NCBI RefSeq assembly: GCF_965363235.1
Contig: NC_134849.1
Location: forward strand, 60,035,122 to 60,099,121
Reading direction: 5' to 3'
Source: Mytilus galloprovincialis
Taxonomy: Eukaryota > Mollusca > Bivalvia > Mytilida > Mytilidae
DNA: 64,000 nt
Shown: piece by piece, positions 24,079-39,000 of the stretch
Numbering within the stretch: the first letter of the stretch is position 1
Layout: each line of letters opens with the position of its first letter
The notes under the pieces: model-generated
Told to the model about the DNA's origin: nothing
Seen by the model: the letters and a program-made list of their open reading frames with translations, nothing else
Databases searched by the model: none
Translations under genes and position numbers: made by a program

Positions 24079-27000
24079 TTAGTATGCTGAAAAATAAATA
24101 CAAAATGTAAGATTAATGAACTTGACCCATACAAGGAACCTTCCTCACTCTTCTTCTTATTGTTTCTCATCCTTTATGAAATAAAGCAAGGATTGTTTAT
24201 CTTTTAAGATTTAAATTAATACTGTGAGTTCATTATTTTTCATTGGATACCAATTTTAACAGATTTTGTGAATATAGCACACTATATATAAGTGAACAAC
24301 AAATTTAAATGTTCAAAGATTGACAGATTTTCTAGGTGTTATACATTTATACATGTATACAGATTTCTAGGTGTTATACATTTATACATGTATACAGATT
24401 TCTAGGTGTTATACATTTATACATGTATACAGATTTCTAGGTGTTATACATGTATACATGTATACAGATTTCTAGGTGTTATACATGTATACAGATTTCT
24501 AGGTGTTATACATTTATACATGTATACAGATTTCTAGGTGTTATACATGTATACAGATTTCTAGGTGTTATACCTTTATACATGTATACAGATTTCTAGG
24601 TGTTTACATTTATACATGTATACAGATTTCTAGGTGTTATACATGTATACAGATTTCTAGGTGTTATACATTTATACATGTATACAGATTTCTAGGTGTT
24701 ATACATGTATACATGTATACAGATTTCTAGGTGTTATACATGTATACATGTATACAGATTTCTAGGTGTCATACATGTATACAGATTTCTAGGTGTTATA
24801 CATGTATACATGTATACAGATTTCTAGGTGTTATACATGTATACAGATTTCTAGGTGTTATACATTTATACATGTATACAGATTTCTAGGTGTTATACAT
24901 GTATACAGATTTCTAGGTGTTATACATGTATACAGATTTCTAGGTGTCATACATGTATACAGATTTCTAGGTGTTATACATGTATACATGTATACAGATT
25001 TCTAGGTGTTATACATGTATACATGTATACAGATTTCTAGGTGTCATACATGTATACAGATTTCTAGGTGTTATACATTTATACATGTATACAGATTTCT
25101 AGGTGTTATACATGTATACAGATTTCTAGGTGTTATACATGTATACAGATTTCTAGGTGTTATACATGTATACAGATTTCTAGGTGTTATACATTTATAC
25201 ATGTATACAGATTTCTAGGTGTTATACATGTATACAGATTTCTAGGTGTCATACATGTATACAGATTTCTAGGTGTTATACATGTATACATGTATACAGA
25301 TTTCTAGGTGTTATACATGTATACAGATTTCTAGGTGTTATACATGTATACAGATTTCTAGGTGTTATACATTTATACATGTATACAGATTTCTAGGTGT
25401 TATACATGTATACAGATTTCTAGGTGTTATACATGTATACATGTATACAGATTTCTAGGTGTCATACATGTATACAGATTTCTAGGTGTTATACATTTAT
25501 ACATGTATACAGATTTCTAGGTGTTATACATGTATACAGATTTCTAGGTGTTATACATGTATACAGATTTCTAGGTGTTATACATGTATACAGATTTTGA
25601 CAAAACCACGAAATCAAATATCCTTTGATGCAAGTTTTCCTAATTCCACGAAAATCTGGTACCCATGAAAATATATGAATCCAGCGGAGACAAACTTCAT
25701 GTTTTGTGCTTTCACTGTTCATCAATTATGTGCACCTTCATGAAACTATTTGTTAGATAGAGGACTGTATTCCTTCACTGTTAAAGTTCATCGTGCTTCT
25801 TAGTGATTCTCATTATGCAGGATCAACTTAAAATTAATTTTGTTTCATAGGTACTTAATCACAATTCTCTAATGACAGTAGTGTTGATTATGAATTACAT
25901 TGTATAAGAATTTAGTTTGCTCAACTATTTATGCAATATAGCATTAAATTTTATTCATCCCCTTGTATAACAAGGGAAGGAATTGATAATGCCCTTTAAC
26001 ACATAAATGATAGTCACTAAAATTGTTTTTTTTATGGAAATGCAATGAAATCAAAAGGTGTCTACTCAGATGTTTGTACAAAATTTCAAGGTATAGAATA
26101 AAACAGCTTAATGTCCATATAATATGACTTCTGTAAATCCAGAGTGAATGCAGTTTTAACTAGTGAATTTGTCAGTATAAAAATTATAAGAACTTGCATT
26201 TTGATATCAATATAAATTTCTGTATGCAGCTTTTCTTAAAACTACAATATATAATATTGAGGAAAAAACCAATATATTTTAGCAGTATTATTTTTGAGCC
26301 TTACTAGATAATATAGAGCAAAGTAAAGATAAATAGGTGTCATTCAAACGTAAGCATAACGTAAACTTTGTATAATTACCTTTTGGTGGGGGAGTTTTCT
26401 TTAGTTTTCCTGAAATAAAAATATGTTTTGAATAAATTTCAACTAAAGATTTATTTATTTTTTCTGGTAAAAAATATTAAAAATATTCTAGTTAGTTTTT
26501 TTCTGAATTAATTGTATGGGGTAGGTTTGAAAGCACTTTTATTAAAATTTGATGGGTCTTGATTATATTGCTTGAAAATTTAAAGTAAATGTCTATTAAA
26601 AAATTTATGAATGGTGTGGTCAAATAAAAAGTGCCTTCTGTTCCCAACTTCATTTATTTTTTGGAATTGCCCTTATGAACTTGAATAAAGGTCAAATATC
26701 TTTTTTGATTTTTTTTTCTTTGAACAGATGCTTTATTTTAATTACAATATAAAGTATACTGATAACAAACTTAGTAGGTAACAGTTAAGGTGGTACCTAA
26801 CACTACAGGGAGATAACTCTGTAAAATCAGCTAAACGTTTTAATTACGTTGTGTTATTAAGGGAATATTAAGCTTCGCAATGATCAAAATAAGTGTTTGT
26901 CAAACTGCTATATAACCAGTGTAATTTTTCTGATTAAACGGTTGGTTCAAATTTTTTGAAATTTTTATATTTTTCTCAAAAGGTCAAAGTCAAAATTTTA

Positions 27001-30000
27001 TGAAAATTAAACGAGCCAAATTAATTTTAGTGAAGGTGTTGGGTACCACCTTAATTTGATGGTCATCATCTTTTTTTCCCAAATGTATTCTGTTGTTGAT
27101 GACTGCATTGAATGCAAGGAAAAAGTCAGTTACATTTTCTAATTGATCTTCCAGCAAAATATTTTTTTGATCATGGGCAGGACACGATACTCAAAAATAT
27201 TAGGCAATGATGTCATGTATAAATGCAGGCGTATGCTCAATAATTTAACAATGAAATGCATGTGAAATCATTCATACAACCAAACAACAATCTTAACGTT
27301 TTGTACATGTAATAAAGTTTTACTTACTATTTCATTGTAATTTATATTCTCAACAAATTTTTTTACAGTTATGACAACTTTCCAATAATATGATAATGGC
27401 ATTTTAGTTTTTGAAACTGACTTAATCAGCTGAACATATCAGCTCACCCTAGCAGGCTCAACAGATATTTGTTTCTGATAAAGCCAATAAAAAAAAATGC
27501 CATTTTCTATTTATATATCTTATTCAAAAACGTACCTTCATATTGCCACTCAGCCAGACTGGTATCAGATTCATATCGTGGTAATTGCCATCCACCTGAC
27601 TCTGACCTCACTGACCCTCGTACAGTTACTTCTTCATCCTGTAAAAGTGATTATTTATAGGTATGAATCTTTCAGATAGGCGTTACCAGTCCAGGTCTCT
27701 TACAGAATTATCAAAATAATCAAAGCGCTGTAAGCGCTGAAGGCAGTTAACCAAAAACCAAGGCAACCGTAATTATGAAAACTGTGGCAATGTTGCCTCA
27801 ACATTAAACATTCATATATAGTACATTCATGTTTATCTAATGATTTATTTATTAAGGCAAATAATTTATATGTTATCAAGGTTTCAAAAGCAATGCATAT
27901 ATCAATGTATATTTTTTACGGTGAATCTGCAGTGGTACAAGTTCCCAATGATTGCAGTTGTTCTACTTGGTAGTTAACCTTGGTTTTATTTGACTGCTAG
28001 AAGTTCAATTTGACTTAGTATGAACATGTAATAGTATGAATGGACTGGTTTCCCTGGAAAGAAAACTGAGTTTGTGTTCTATAGTACAAAAGTTATGAGA
28101 CACGAATCAGACAAATGTTCACTACAACAGGGATCAAAGGTGAGGTCTGACTGACCTGCCCATAGTAAATGTAAATGATTTGTTATTTTGTCCCATACAT
28201 ATGAATATATATAATTCAGGGGTGGGGATCTCAACGGTTTTCAAGTTCCCAAAGTAGGCAGAGGATTTAGGGGGGCAGGGGGCCCGCCCCACCCCCCCTT
28301 TTGGGGAAAAAATTAGTTGCTTATATAGGGAACCACTGGAACGGGCCCCACTTAGGTCGGTCAGTGGGCCCTACTTATGAAAATTTCTGAATCCGCCACT
28401 TGGGGTAGGGTGACCCTAGGGACTTCCCCTACATTTCATTTTATTTGTTATATTGTCCCATACATGAATATATACACTGTATGGTTTAGGGGTTGGGATC
28501 TCATTGGTTTCCAAGTTCTCAAACAGGAGGGGTAGGGTGACCACAGGGACTCCCCTTCTATTTGATTTAATTAGTTATATTGGCCCATACATGAATATAT
28601 ATTGTTTTGGTGTGGGGATCTCGACCGTTTCCAAGTTCTCAAACAGGAGGGTTGGGGTGACCACAGGGACTTCCCCTATAGTTCATTTGATTTGTTATAT
28701 TGTCCCATACATGAGTATATATGGTTTAGGGGTAAGGATCTTGACCATTTCCAAGTTCTAAAACAGGAGGGTGAACAGTGACCTCATGGACTTTCATTTG
28801 AATTGTTATATTGTCCCGTACATGAATATATATGGTTAAGGGGTGGCGATCTCAACGGGTTTCAAATTCTCAAACAGGAGGGGGTGGGGTGACCCAAGGG
28901 ACTCCCCCTATAGTTCATCTGATTTGTTATATTGTCCCATACATGAATATATATGGTTTAGGAGTGGGGATCTCGACCATTTTTAAATTATAAAAACAGG
29001 AGGGGTGGGGTGACCCCCAGCGACTCTTCCTATATTTCATTTGATTTTTCATATTGTCACAAACATGAATATATATGGTTAAGGTGTGTGGATCTCGACC
29101 GTATCCAAGTTCTCAAACAGGAGGGGGTGGGGTCACTCCAGGGACTCCCCCTATATTTCATTTTTTATTTATTATATTGTCCTATACTTGAATATATGCA
29201 GGGGTTGATTCAGACGGGGGGAGGGTTGCGGGCTTGCACACCCCTTAAATTTGCAAAGCATGGGTTGTTCTCAGCTTAATAAAGAATATTCTGATAATTT
29301 TACCTCAAATTTTTTTAGCCTCGCTCTGCTCGGCAAAAATTTAAGTTTGCGCCCCACCTAAAATCCTGGATCTGCCCCTCATATGGTTTAGGGGTGGTGA
29401 GCTCGACCGTTTCCAAGTTATCAAACAGGAGGGGGTAGAGTGGCCCAAAGAATGCCACCTATATATCATATGATTTACTTACATTAAGGTATATATAATA
29501 TAGTTGCATTAATGATTATTTGTGAAAATAAAGAAAGAAACTTTCATCTACTTTAATTGACCCTTCAAAATTGAGAAAAACAAATAACCCTTCGAAATTG
29601 CAGTAATATATTTACACTTTAAAAGCATCTCACATGTGTTATCATCATTTATCATTTATAAAGAAAATTTAGACTGTGACCATGAACATGTATATTGTTA
29701 TCGACTCCTAGGAGTCGATATTAAGAATTGAACGATGGACATTTAGTGCGTGAATTTTTCTTGCTACCTGATTGGAAGATATTACGAGACGTGAATAATC
29801 AAAATTTATTGATTGGTTAGGACAATCCAAACCTAGTTAATGACCTTCAATCCCGTAGAGTATCGGAATTGTCCTCTCTATTTTAGCAATTAGATTTTGC
29901 CTGGTCATTAATCATGCATATTCATGATATTGGTACACAGGTAACTTTTATCTATAAATAGTCGAATCTTCTGCAGTTTCGTAAACAACAACGTTAAATG

Positions 30001-33000
30001 ATGTATACTACTTCATAACGTGTGCCCTCACATGTGTGGTAAAATTTGTTGATTGATGCACGTGGCTATTCTAGTAAATGAATTAATCTACAAAGCGAGA
30101 GCACTTTCCATTTTCATCAGCTAAGAGTCGATTAGCCCTTTTGGAAAGGCTAATGCTTGTTAGATATACTGTTCCCAGCTCAGTGTCACTTTGTATTGGA
30201 TTTTTAAATTAAAAATTTGTCAAAAAGTAATTTTGAGTTTCTGAATAAAATATTTTTTCTGATTTTTCTTTCTTTTACATATATCTTTTGGTTTACAATT
30301 CTAGTGTTTATATTCATTAATTTACCATGCATAGATGTATTGTTTCACCTGCTTGGATTTATTTTGTAAATGGTCGCCAACCAAACCCGGAATTACCCTT
30401 ATCCGCTTCCGGAATCGGATCCGATATTATAAAATTTGGTCTTCACGGCCGCCATTGTTATGTGTTTACAATGTTGTTTTTGTCAATCAGATACGATTTT
30501 ACTCGAATTTATACAATATTTGTCTGCGATTTTCTGTATAAAGCTAACGGTTGAACAAAATGAACATCGCTGTCATGACTAATAATGATAAAAATAAGTT
30601 TTTAGCTCGTTTAATTGGAGACTTTGGTGAACATGGTGAAAAGGTTGCAAAGTAATTTCTTATTTTCTTTCAAGTGGAAGGTGACTACGTCGGGCGTAGC
30701 TAGAAACCAACTATCCTATTCGAAATTCCGCTTGCAAAAGTGGAAGGTCGCGGACCTCGGACCACCGCTAATTTGCACACTTGCCTCCAAATTAAAAAGC
30801 TACGAAAATTTCTTTTTCTAATTTGAAATTGCCACCAACAGCATGAACAGTTGAACTTATTATATAATAGACTACTGACGTAGTTGTACTACGTATTGAT
30901 GACAAACAATATTCCTACGACTTTTGTCATTTGGGAAATCTAAACTACTTGTCTTAAGAGATTTTCGGCGATTAAATATTTCATACAATTGTTCTTTGAC
31001 ATCTTAGCTAAAAGCACAAGTCATAATGAACTACACAAGGATTCTTAATAAGCACTACTTCCTATGTGTAACTTTAAAACTTTTGGATAAATCGACGATA
31101 ATTTAAGGTTTTCTGGTCATATTTTTTGTAATCCAGAATAAAAAGTATTAAAAAAGTGTTCAATTAGTTATATATAACATAGAAGCGAGCTAGATAATAA
31201 CAGTGGCAAGTATTTCAGCATTTATTGGGTAGAACACAAATCTAGGGTGCTCGCATAATGCAGCTTAACTGCATAAAAATAAAAAGGTGTGATATGATTG
31301 CCAATGAGACAACTATCCATCAAAGTTTAAATTAAGTGTACGAAAGCAATTATAGACAATGTGCAGCCTTCAACAATGAGAAAAAGATTTTTTTAATTTC
31401 CTATATTCCTACAAAGTTCTCAACTTGGCTTATTGACTTGTTTAAAAATTGAAATGAACTGTTGACAAAGTGAAATACCTCATAATGTCAGCTAGTTATA
31501 ATGGTCATGATCAGTAATTGTACATCTAATTAAAGAAGAAAATGATTGCCAATGAGACAACTATCCATCAAAGTTAAGAAATTTGTAGGAATATAGGAAA
31601 TTAAAAAAATCTATTTTTGTTTTTTGTCCATGGATTTATGAGTTTTGAACAGCGGTATACTACTGTTGCCTTTATTTAACTTTTATTTCAAACGTACCTG
31701 AGGTTCTGTTGTTCTCCCTGACCAGGTTTCTCTCCCTTGTAGAAATGAATCTGCACTCTCCACAGACCTTGATGGGTACGGTGTGTCATCAAACCTTACT
31801 GGTACGGTAGCTGCCAACTTCCTGCTGTAACAGAGGAGGAAAACTTACTGCGAATTCATTATTATTTGTTGGATACTAATTTTTGTGGATTTCGTGGGAA
31901 CAGTTTTATTTCGGGACCAGCTGAGGACCACCTCCTGCTGCAGGAATTCTCTTCTGCGTTGAAGACCCATTGTTGGCCTTTAGCTGTTATATGCTCTTTG
32001 GTCGGGTTGTTGTCTCTTTGACATATTCCCCATTTACATTCTCAATTTTATATGTGTTTTTCTTCAACTTTTGGTTAAAGGAAAATCCCTTATTTGTATA
32101 AAATTGTGTGGTAGTAAGACTTACCTCTGACTGTTAGATTTCCTTGACCTTGAAGGCTCTGGCAATGTCCTTGACATTTTTGGATTGTAAGTTTCACCTG
32201 AAAGATGGCAAACAATAGTAATCTTTATATAAAAACACAGATGGTGGCCATTGACACAAATGATGCCACCTCTTGCATATACCATTATAAAGGGGAATTA
32301 CTCGAGAACAGTAGAAGTGGACTTAATATGAGTTTCAAGGTAATAAATATAGGCATTGTGTAAAATTTGGTTGAGGCAAACTAAATTATTAAAGAGAACA
32401 GAAACCAACTTTTGAATGTATGTTCGGACAACATTTTATGTCCCCATCAATGATGGCAGGGGCATAAAAAACAATACATGCTTACATTTCAATCAATTTA
32501 ACAAAACAATTTGATGAAGATTTCATAATTATTATTTCAACATCATCAATAAATTCTTAAAATTTTTCCTAAATGACAATTAGAAATTGTTCCTTACCAT
32601 CAGAATCCATTACATTCCAGACAGGTCTCCTCTGAAATAAAAAAATAATTATGTAAAAATGTTTCTTTCAAGACAAAAATTCCTAGATTTCCAATTAAAC
32701 TTCATTTGAACTTGAATTGATAGCTTTCTCATTGGCAATCATACACATCTCCTTATTTAAAAAAAAAGAACTGGTTTTTTTTAAATCTATTTTGGTCAAA
32801 GTAATGCCGTTTTGTTATATGGACATAACTTTTGAAAACCTAAGTACACATGAGTCATGAATTTAAATGTTCATGGGAGTGGAAATTTTTAATAGGGACT
32901 TTGGTAAAATGACAAAAGAGTGTGAATGGTAATGAACAAAAAATAGCTGTCATTGCTTAATGTCTTTTATTATTGATGCGCATATATCAGAAACACAGTT

Positions 33001-36000
33001 TTGGCAGTATTTGGCCACAGCTTTATTACAAACTACAAAATTATAAACCCATATAACTAGATAAACAGTTAAGATATATATAAATATATAGCAAGCAGAT
33101 AGATAATTAAATGAACGTAGTCACCTTTCATATTGGCAGACTACAAAAGATAACTAGATAACTAACTAGATAGATAACTAAATATTTACAATAAATGAAG
33201 CATCCAATAAAATAAAATGAATCCTGGGATACAGAGATTCATTATTTTTTGTGTGGTGGGTCCTGGGATAAAGAGACCCCCAATATCAAATGTTTTGGAT
33301 GCTAATTGAAATATGCGACAAAATGACGCATATCTAAAGTAAACATATATAAATATTTATAAGAAGATTTGGCATTAGTTCCAATGAGACAACTCTCCCT
33401 CCAAGTCACAATTTGCAAAAGTAAACCATTTGTTTTTGCTTATCAATTTGAAATAAGTAAGGCCTTTGGTCATTTCATTTGACATTTGTGATCTTGGGGC
33501 TTTTATAGGTAACTATACAGTATAGGTTTTGATCCTTGTTGAAGGACAAATAATGACCAAACTTTTCTAAAATCTGCTGATTTGTCTCAGTTGGATAGTT
33601 GTCTTATTGACTGTAATATGATTGTCATACAAGTGAGAGGTTAAGCTAGCTATAAAACCAGGTTTAATCCATCCTTTTCTACATAAGAAAATGCCTGTAC
33701 CAAGTCAGGAATATGACAGTTGATATCAATTTGTTTGATGTCTTTGGGCTTTTGATTTTGTCATTTGGTTGCAGACTTTGGGCTTTGAATTTTCCTTGGA
33801 GTTCTGTGATTTTACTTTTCACATCTTCATTTTTGTTAATTCAATAAATAACTTACAGGGCCAGTCACCTGTGATACACTTTCAAATTCATCGTCTTCAC
33901 TGTCTCCTGGGGAGGGTTGGTACCCAGACATACCTGTAAAATACAGCAACTTTTGTTAGAACATGAAATGCATACATATATACAAACATCCTAGGCTGGA
34001 ACTTAAAAATTTAGGAGCTGCAATCCTCTGGGTTTTACTACAAAACTCTATGGGAATCTCAATTTTTAAGTATTCAATTGAAATCATGTAGAACAATCAA
34101 AATTAACCTTGAAGAACAGCCAAAACTTACCCTGTAGAACAGTCAAAACTAACCATGTAGAACAGTCAAAACTATTCTCAAATACTTATTGCATGCATTT
34201 GTTATTGTGATTTTTGAAGAATGGAACAAAAAGAGAGATTAAATTATTATTAAGATTTCAGGACAAGATATTTGTATCAGATATTAGAATGCGAATTGTT
34301 ATTGCAAATACAACCATTAGTACTTTTTGAAATAATTTCTGAATTTACAGTACATATACTTGTTATTCTCATATCCTCTCACTGACCTTTTAATCTTAAA
34401 TAAATAAACTGGCTATATAATTCATATGCACTTATAATGCATTTGATATTGGATTTTTAACTATTGGGAAAGTTTTGGTGGTTAAAAAACTAATTAAAAG
34501 GGGAGATAACTCTTGAAACAAAAGTGGAAAATGTGTGAAATTCAATTATTGAATTAACAGTACCTGTGTTTGGTCTTTCATCTGGATCAGAATCATAAGG
34601 ACTGCCATTATTTGGTTGTCTATTATATCTGTCATCTGTAAGTCAAATAAAAGTATGTTATTTCATCATCAACCTTATCAGATAAGCAATCGTGACAAGG
34701 GATCAAAATCGTGTAGTACAGGTGTACACCTAAATCGTGAAAGTTGGCTGGTATGGATATCATGTTATTTCAAATGTTTTTCTCTACTCAAGGTTGTTGA
34801 TTTTTCTAATTTTAAAATGTGAAATTTTGCAGATCAATTTACATTTTATCTAAAGGATCAAACTAAATGTGAAAATCATCAAAAACAATTGGTTGAAGTC
34901 GTACAATTTAGAAAAACAAAAGTATTGCATTCCAACAGATTAAAAGAAACTTGAATTAAAATCACCAAATGAGTGAATCAAAAGTAACCCAAAATTATTA
35001 AAGGATGTTGCTCTGCTCTATTTCAATGGCTTTACATTTCAGGATTCAATTGGTAACGTACTTATATTAGCTTGTTTCTGTATGGCTCTCAAAATTTTTA
35101 TTATGCCATAATGGAAAATCCAGGAATTATTTCACATTTGTTATATCTTGTTCTTTTGGCAATTTATATACAGTATAGTTTTAACTCATTGTTGAAGACC
35201 CTGTTGTGACTTTTAATTGCTATAAGGATGCTATTACAATGTACTGTCAGTGTGAATCAAGATTGCAGTTTGCACATAGTTTCTACATTCTAAATAAATA
35301 TCTATATCACAAAGAAGTCTGAACAAAGAAAATATGATACAGCTACTTGAAGCCATACTAATTAAAGCTATATCTATCAGCAAAAAATATAACATAACTA
35401 ATACAAACAGCTATAATTGGTTAAATTGATAGATCAATTCATACCTGCCAACTGTCACTATTTGCAGGGGATTTCCCCCATGGAAGCTCCCAAATTGAAA
35501 TTTTTAAAGAGCAATTATGTCCACAATTTTAACAAAACAATTAATTTTACAATGAATTGAGGCTTATAAAAGTATGAAGACCAAAAAACAACATTACACT
35601 GTATTTGAAGGCCCCCTTAAAGGTTTTTTAGGAGTATGGCAGCCATCTTGCATGCAAAACCCCCATGGGTATTTTGAAAACTTGGCAGGTATGGATCATT
35701 CCATTGCACTATTGAGCCTCCTCATGGGGTTTTTGATTATGTGATTACTTGTTAATTTCTTTACTGATTATTTGATAACCATACCAAATAGTTCATGATT
35801 ATTCAATTATTTGATATTCTAAAACTGAAGTTTCAATTATTTGATTATCTTGTTTAAAATTTGTTTTAATGATTATGACATTAGATTTAGACAATTGACA
35901 TTAGATTTTAATGGCAAGAAATTTGTAATTATGTCGTGCAGGAAATATTTCATAAAATCAGTTCAAAAAGAATTTAACACTATCAATATGACTATACAAT

Positions 36001-39000
36001 TTATGAATTGAATATAAGGGCAGACAACTAAATTAAGGCTGAGAAAAAAGTGAAATGGGCTATGGGTTTGCAAATTAAAAAAATGCCATGTTTTTCTTGC
36101 TGTGAATTTGTTTGTTCTCATGGTTACCAACAGTTATTCCTTGAGTTCTTAACATATAGCAAAGTCAAATTTATTGTTTTGTGTCTCTGATTAAATAAAA
36201 AGTTTTTGCTTTTGTTTTAAACAATAATAGTTTAATACCAGTTTTTTATAACAGTTTTCACCAATTAGAATTATAGTATAGTTTATCAAGAACTTATAAA
36301 ATTGTGTGTATACATGCATGAACTGCAAAATTTATTACATTTAATAGAAATAATAACATACATGCAAGATGAAAATAAATTAGCATTGTTAAAATTTTCA
36401 TGAAACCTGAAATCATGAATTCTTATGTTTTTTGAAATGACATGGTACATCATAAACGAATTAATTAAATTTCGCTTTGTACAATAAAAATAAAATATGA
36501 CACTTATCAGTTTGACTTATTTTCAAATAACTATATACTTTACCATAAAGAGTTATTGAAATTTGGGTAGGATAGGTATTTAAGGTGGTACCCAACACTT
36601 TCACTAAAATTAATTTGGCTCGTTTAATTTTCATAAAATTTTGACAAAGTATTTACTCTGACCCTAACAAAAATATAGAAATGTCAAAAATTTTGAACCA
36701 ACCGTTTTGTCAGAAAAATTACACTGGTTATATAGCAGTTTGACAAACACCAATTTTGATCATTGAGAAGCTTAATATTCCTTTTACAACACAACGTAAT
36801 TCAAACATTTAGCTGACTTTACAGAGTTATCTCCCTGTAGTGTTAGGTACCACCTTAAGATAGTACAAATCTATAAAATAATCTACATTCGATTGAATAC
36901 ATACCAGTAAAACTGTACTGGGGGCGAATATCAGCATAATTAAGACTGAAATACCGATAGAAATTCAGAAAAATTATATATAACAATAGTTCTGATTATA
37001 AGGGCTGTTCCAGAAAGTACTATGCCCCCTCCAGGGAAGGCAATTTATAAAAAATTTATAAAGTCAGTTGTTTTTGAAATTATAACCAGAATGCAAAAGG
37101 AGTGTTGTTCTAATTTATTTTGATTTCCCTGTGTGGTGGAGGTTAAAAATAGTGCCATCCCAGGGGGAACATAGTATTTTCTGGAAAAGCCCTAAAACTA
37201 AAGCTATCTATCAGTGCTGTTAATAAAAAAAACATAGCAATTAGAAGATCCACTATATTCTTAGAGAAGGATTTTGGGACTTTAGAGACTTTAAAGTTTG
37301 AAAGTCATGTGCAAATTTTTTATGTAGAAAATCCTAAATTCTGTAACCAGAAATGAACTGGAAAGACAGGCAAAATTAAATTGGGTACAATTAAGAATAC
37401 ATAAGATTTTACTTGAATCCCAAAGTACTTCCAATCAATTATAAAATTACTGTGGATTCATTATACATGTAATTATTCACTCATGGGAAAGCAATTTCCA
37501 TTGATTTCATTGATACATGCATCTCAAAGCAACCAAGAGGTTGAATATTTAATGAAAAGAAGTTTTTCTATGGACTTGAATGCAGACTTTTGTAACACCC
37601 ACCAAAATACAAATTTTTCTCTTTCCACAAAAATTGATATACATGTTAATAAATGAATCTATAGTTCTCAGATATTGATAAATTTTTAAATGGTTATGAT
37701 AGAATTTCACCAACCATTTAATTCCCACTTTGTCCTTCTCTTGTTATTGTGGATCTACCTATCTTAGATGTTAATAGAACAAAATTATCATGAAAGTAAA
37801 ATTTTGGAGATTAATTCTCAAAATGGTGTAAGATTTGTTTTATATCAGGTATGACTTGCACTAGTACTGAAACACTAGTACTGAAACGTAAAATTATTTG
37901 ACTTGGAGTTGTTCTGAATATTTAAAGACCATAAATAAAAGAAAACTTTACGCTATTTGAGAATTAATCTTTTTATAGACAACAACATCTGAGGAAAGTG
38001 TAACTAAACTGTCTGGTGCACAAGTATATAATTACCCTTTGGTGGTACTATGTATGTCCTATTATAAAGTATATATCATGGTATAGTGAAAATGCTGATA
38101 CCATTTACAGCAGAATGCATTGAGTGTGTAGGTAAAGGTAGAATCTTCGGTTAGCTTGTTTGTTAGCTATAGCTGAACCAGGAAGTCATTATTAGGTTAG
38201 GTGTAACCCTCCTTGTGGAGTAGTCTAGTCCTAAAGACAGATACAATTGGTTATCTGTCGGACTAGTCTATTCTTAAAGGAGGGTAGTTTACCTAACAAA
38301 ATAATGACTTGACAGTTTAGCTAGCAAGCAAGATTACCAAAGATATTACCTTTACCTACACACTCAATGTATTCTGTTGTAATACTGTAAATTCAGAAAT
38401 TTTTGCAAGCATTAATCATTGAGATTTTTGAAGAATGAACAAAATTAGAGATAAATTATAATAATTGTTATTTCAAGACAAAACTATACAGATATATGAA
38501 TCAGATATGTTATAAGTTGCATTATTCAAATTAATAAAAACCTGACAATAATTTCTGAATTTGCAATACTTATTTGGTCAACTGTTTAAACTTAAAGCTT
38601 ATTTTCTCACAACAGTTTAAGGCTAATCCATTAAAATGTATGTGGGAGGGTAGAAAGGGACTTTCAAAATATCCCTAGCTACTACCAAGAACTATTATTT
38701 CCATAATGGTAATAGATGCATACTGAAAAAAGACCCATGACCCACATTCAATAATTAAACATCCTGTCATACCCTCCAACATACATTTTAATCAAAGAGC
38801 CCTTACTATCTATCAGAGGATCTGGAGTAGATACAATGTTTTCAGTAGATACAATGTTTTCAGTAGATACAATGTTTTCAGTAGATACAATGTTTTAAAT
38901 ACTTTCTGATTTTTGGTTGAGTTCGTGTTGCTCATTCTTTTTTTCATGAAGGGTTTTTTAGACTGTTTTTTGTCTTACTATTCATTTTTTTCTTGGCAGG

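Larger units (their letters stand above)
28180..29475. repeat. Degenerate satellite of ~120-130-bp units
   Basis: About nine units, each with 'ttgttatattgtcccataca', 'tgaatatatatggttta', 'gggatctcgaccgtttcca' and 'caaacaggaggg'. Units differ by 10-20% by eye. Two foreign inverted-repeat elements interrupt it (about 28245-28412 and 29195-29385). Open frames of 85-90 codons here are repeat artefacts. It lies between the exons at 27536-27638 and 31698-31824 of the C8orf34-like gene. Confidence 0.85.

Noticed and set aside
24503-25725. Many overlapping 60-79-codon open frames on both strands
   Set aside because: They follow the minisatellite unit in every frame, have no start context or splice logic, and repeat the same few words.
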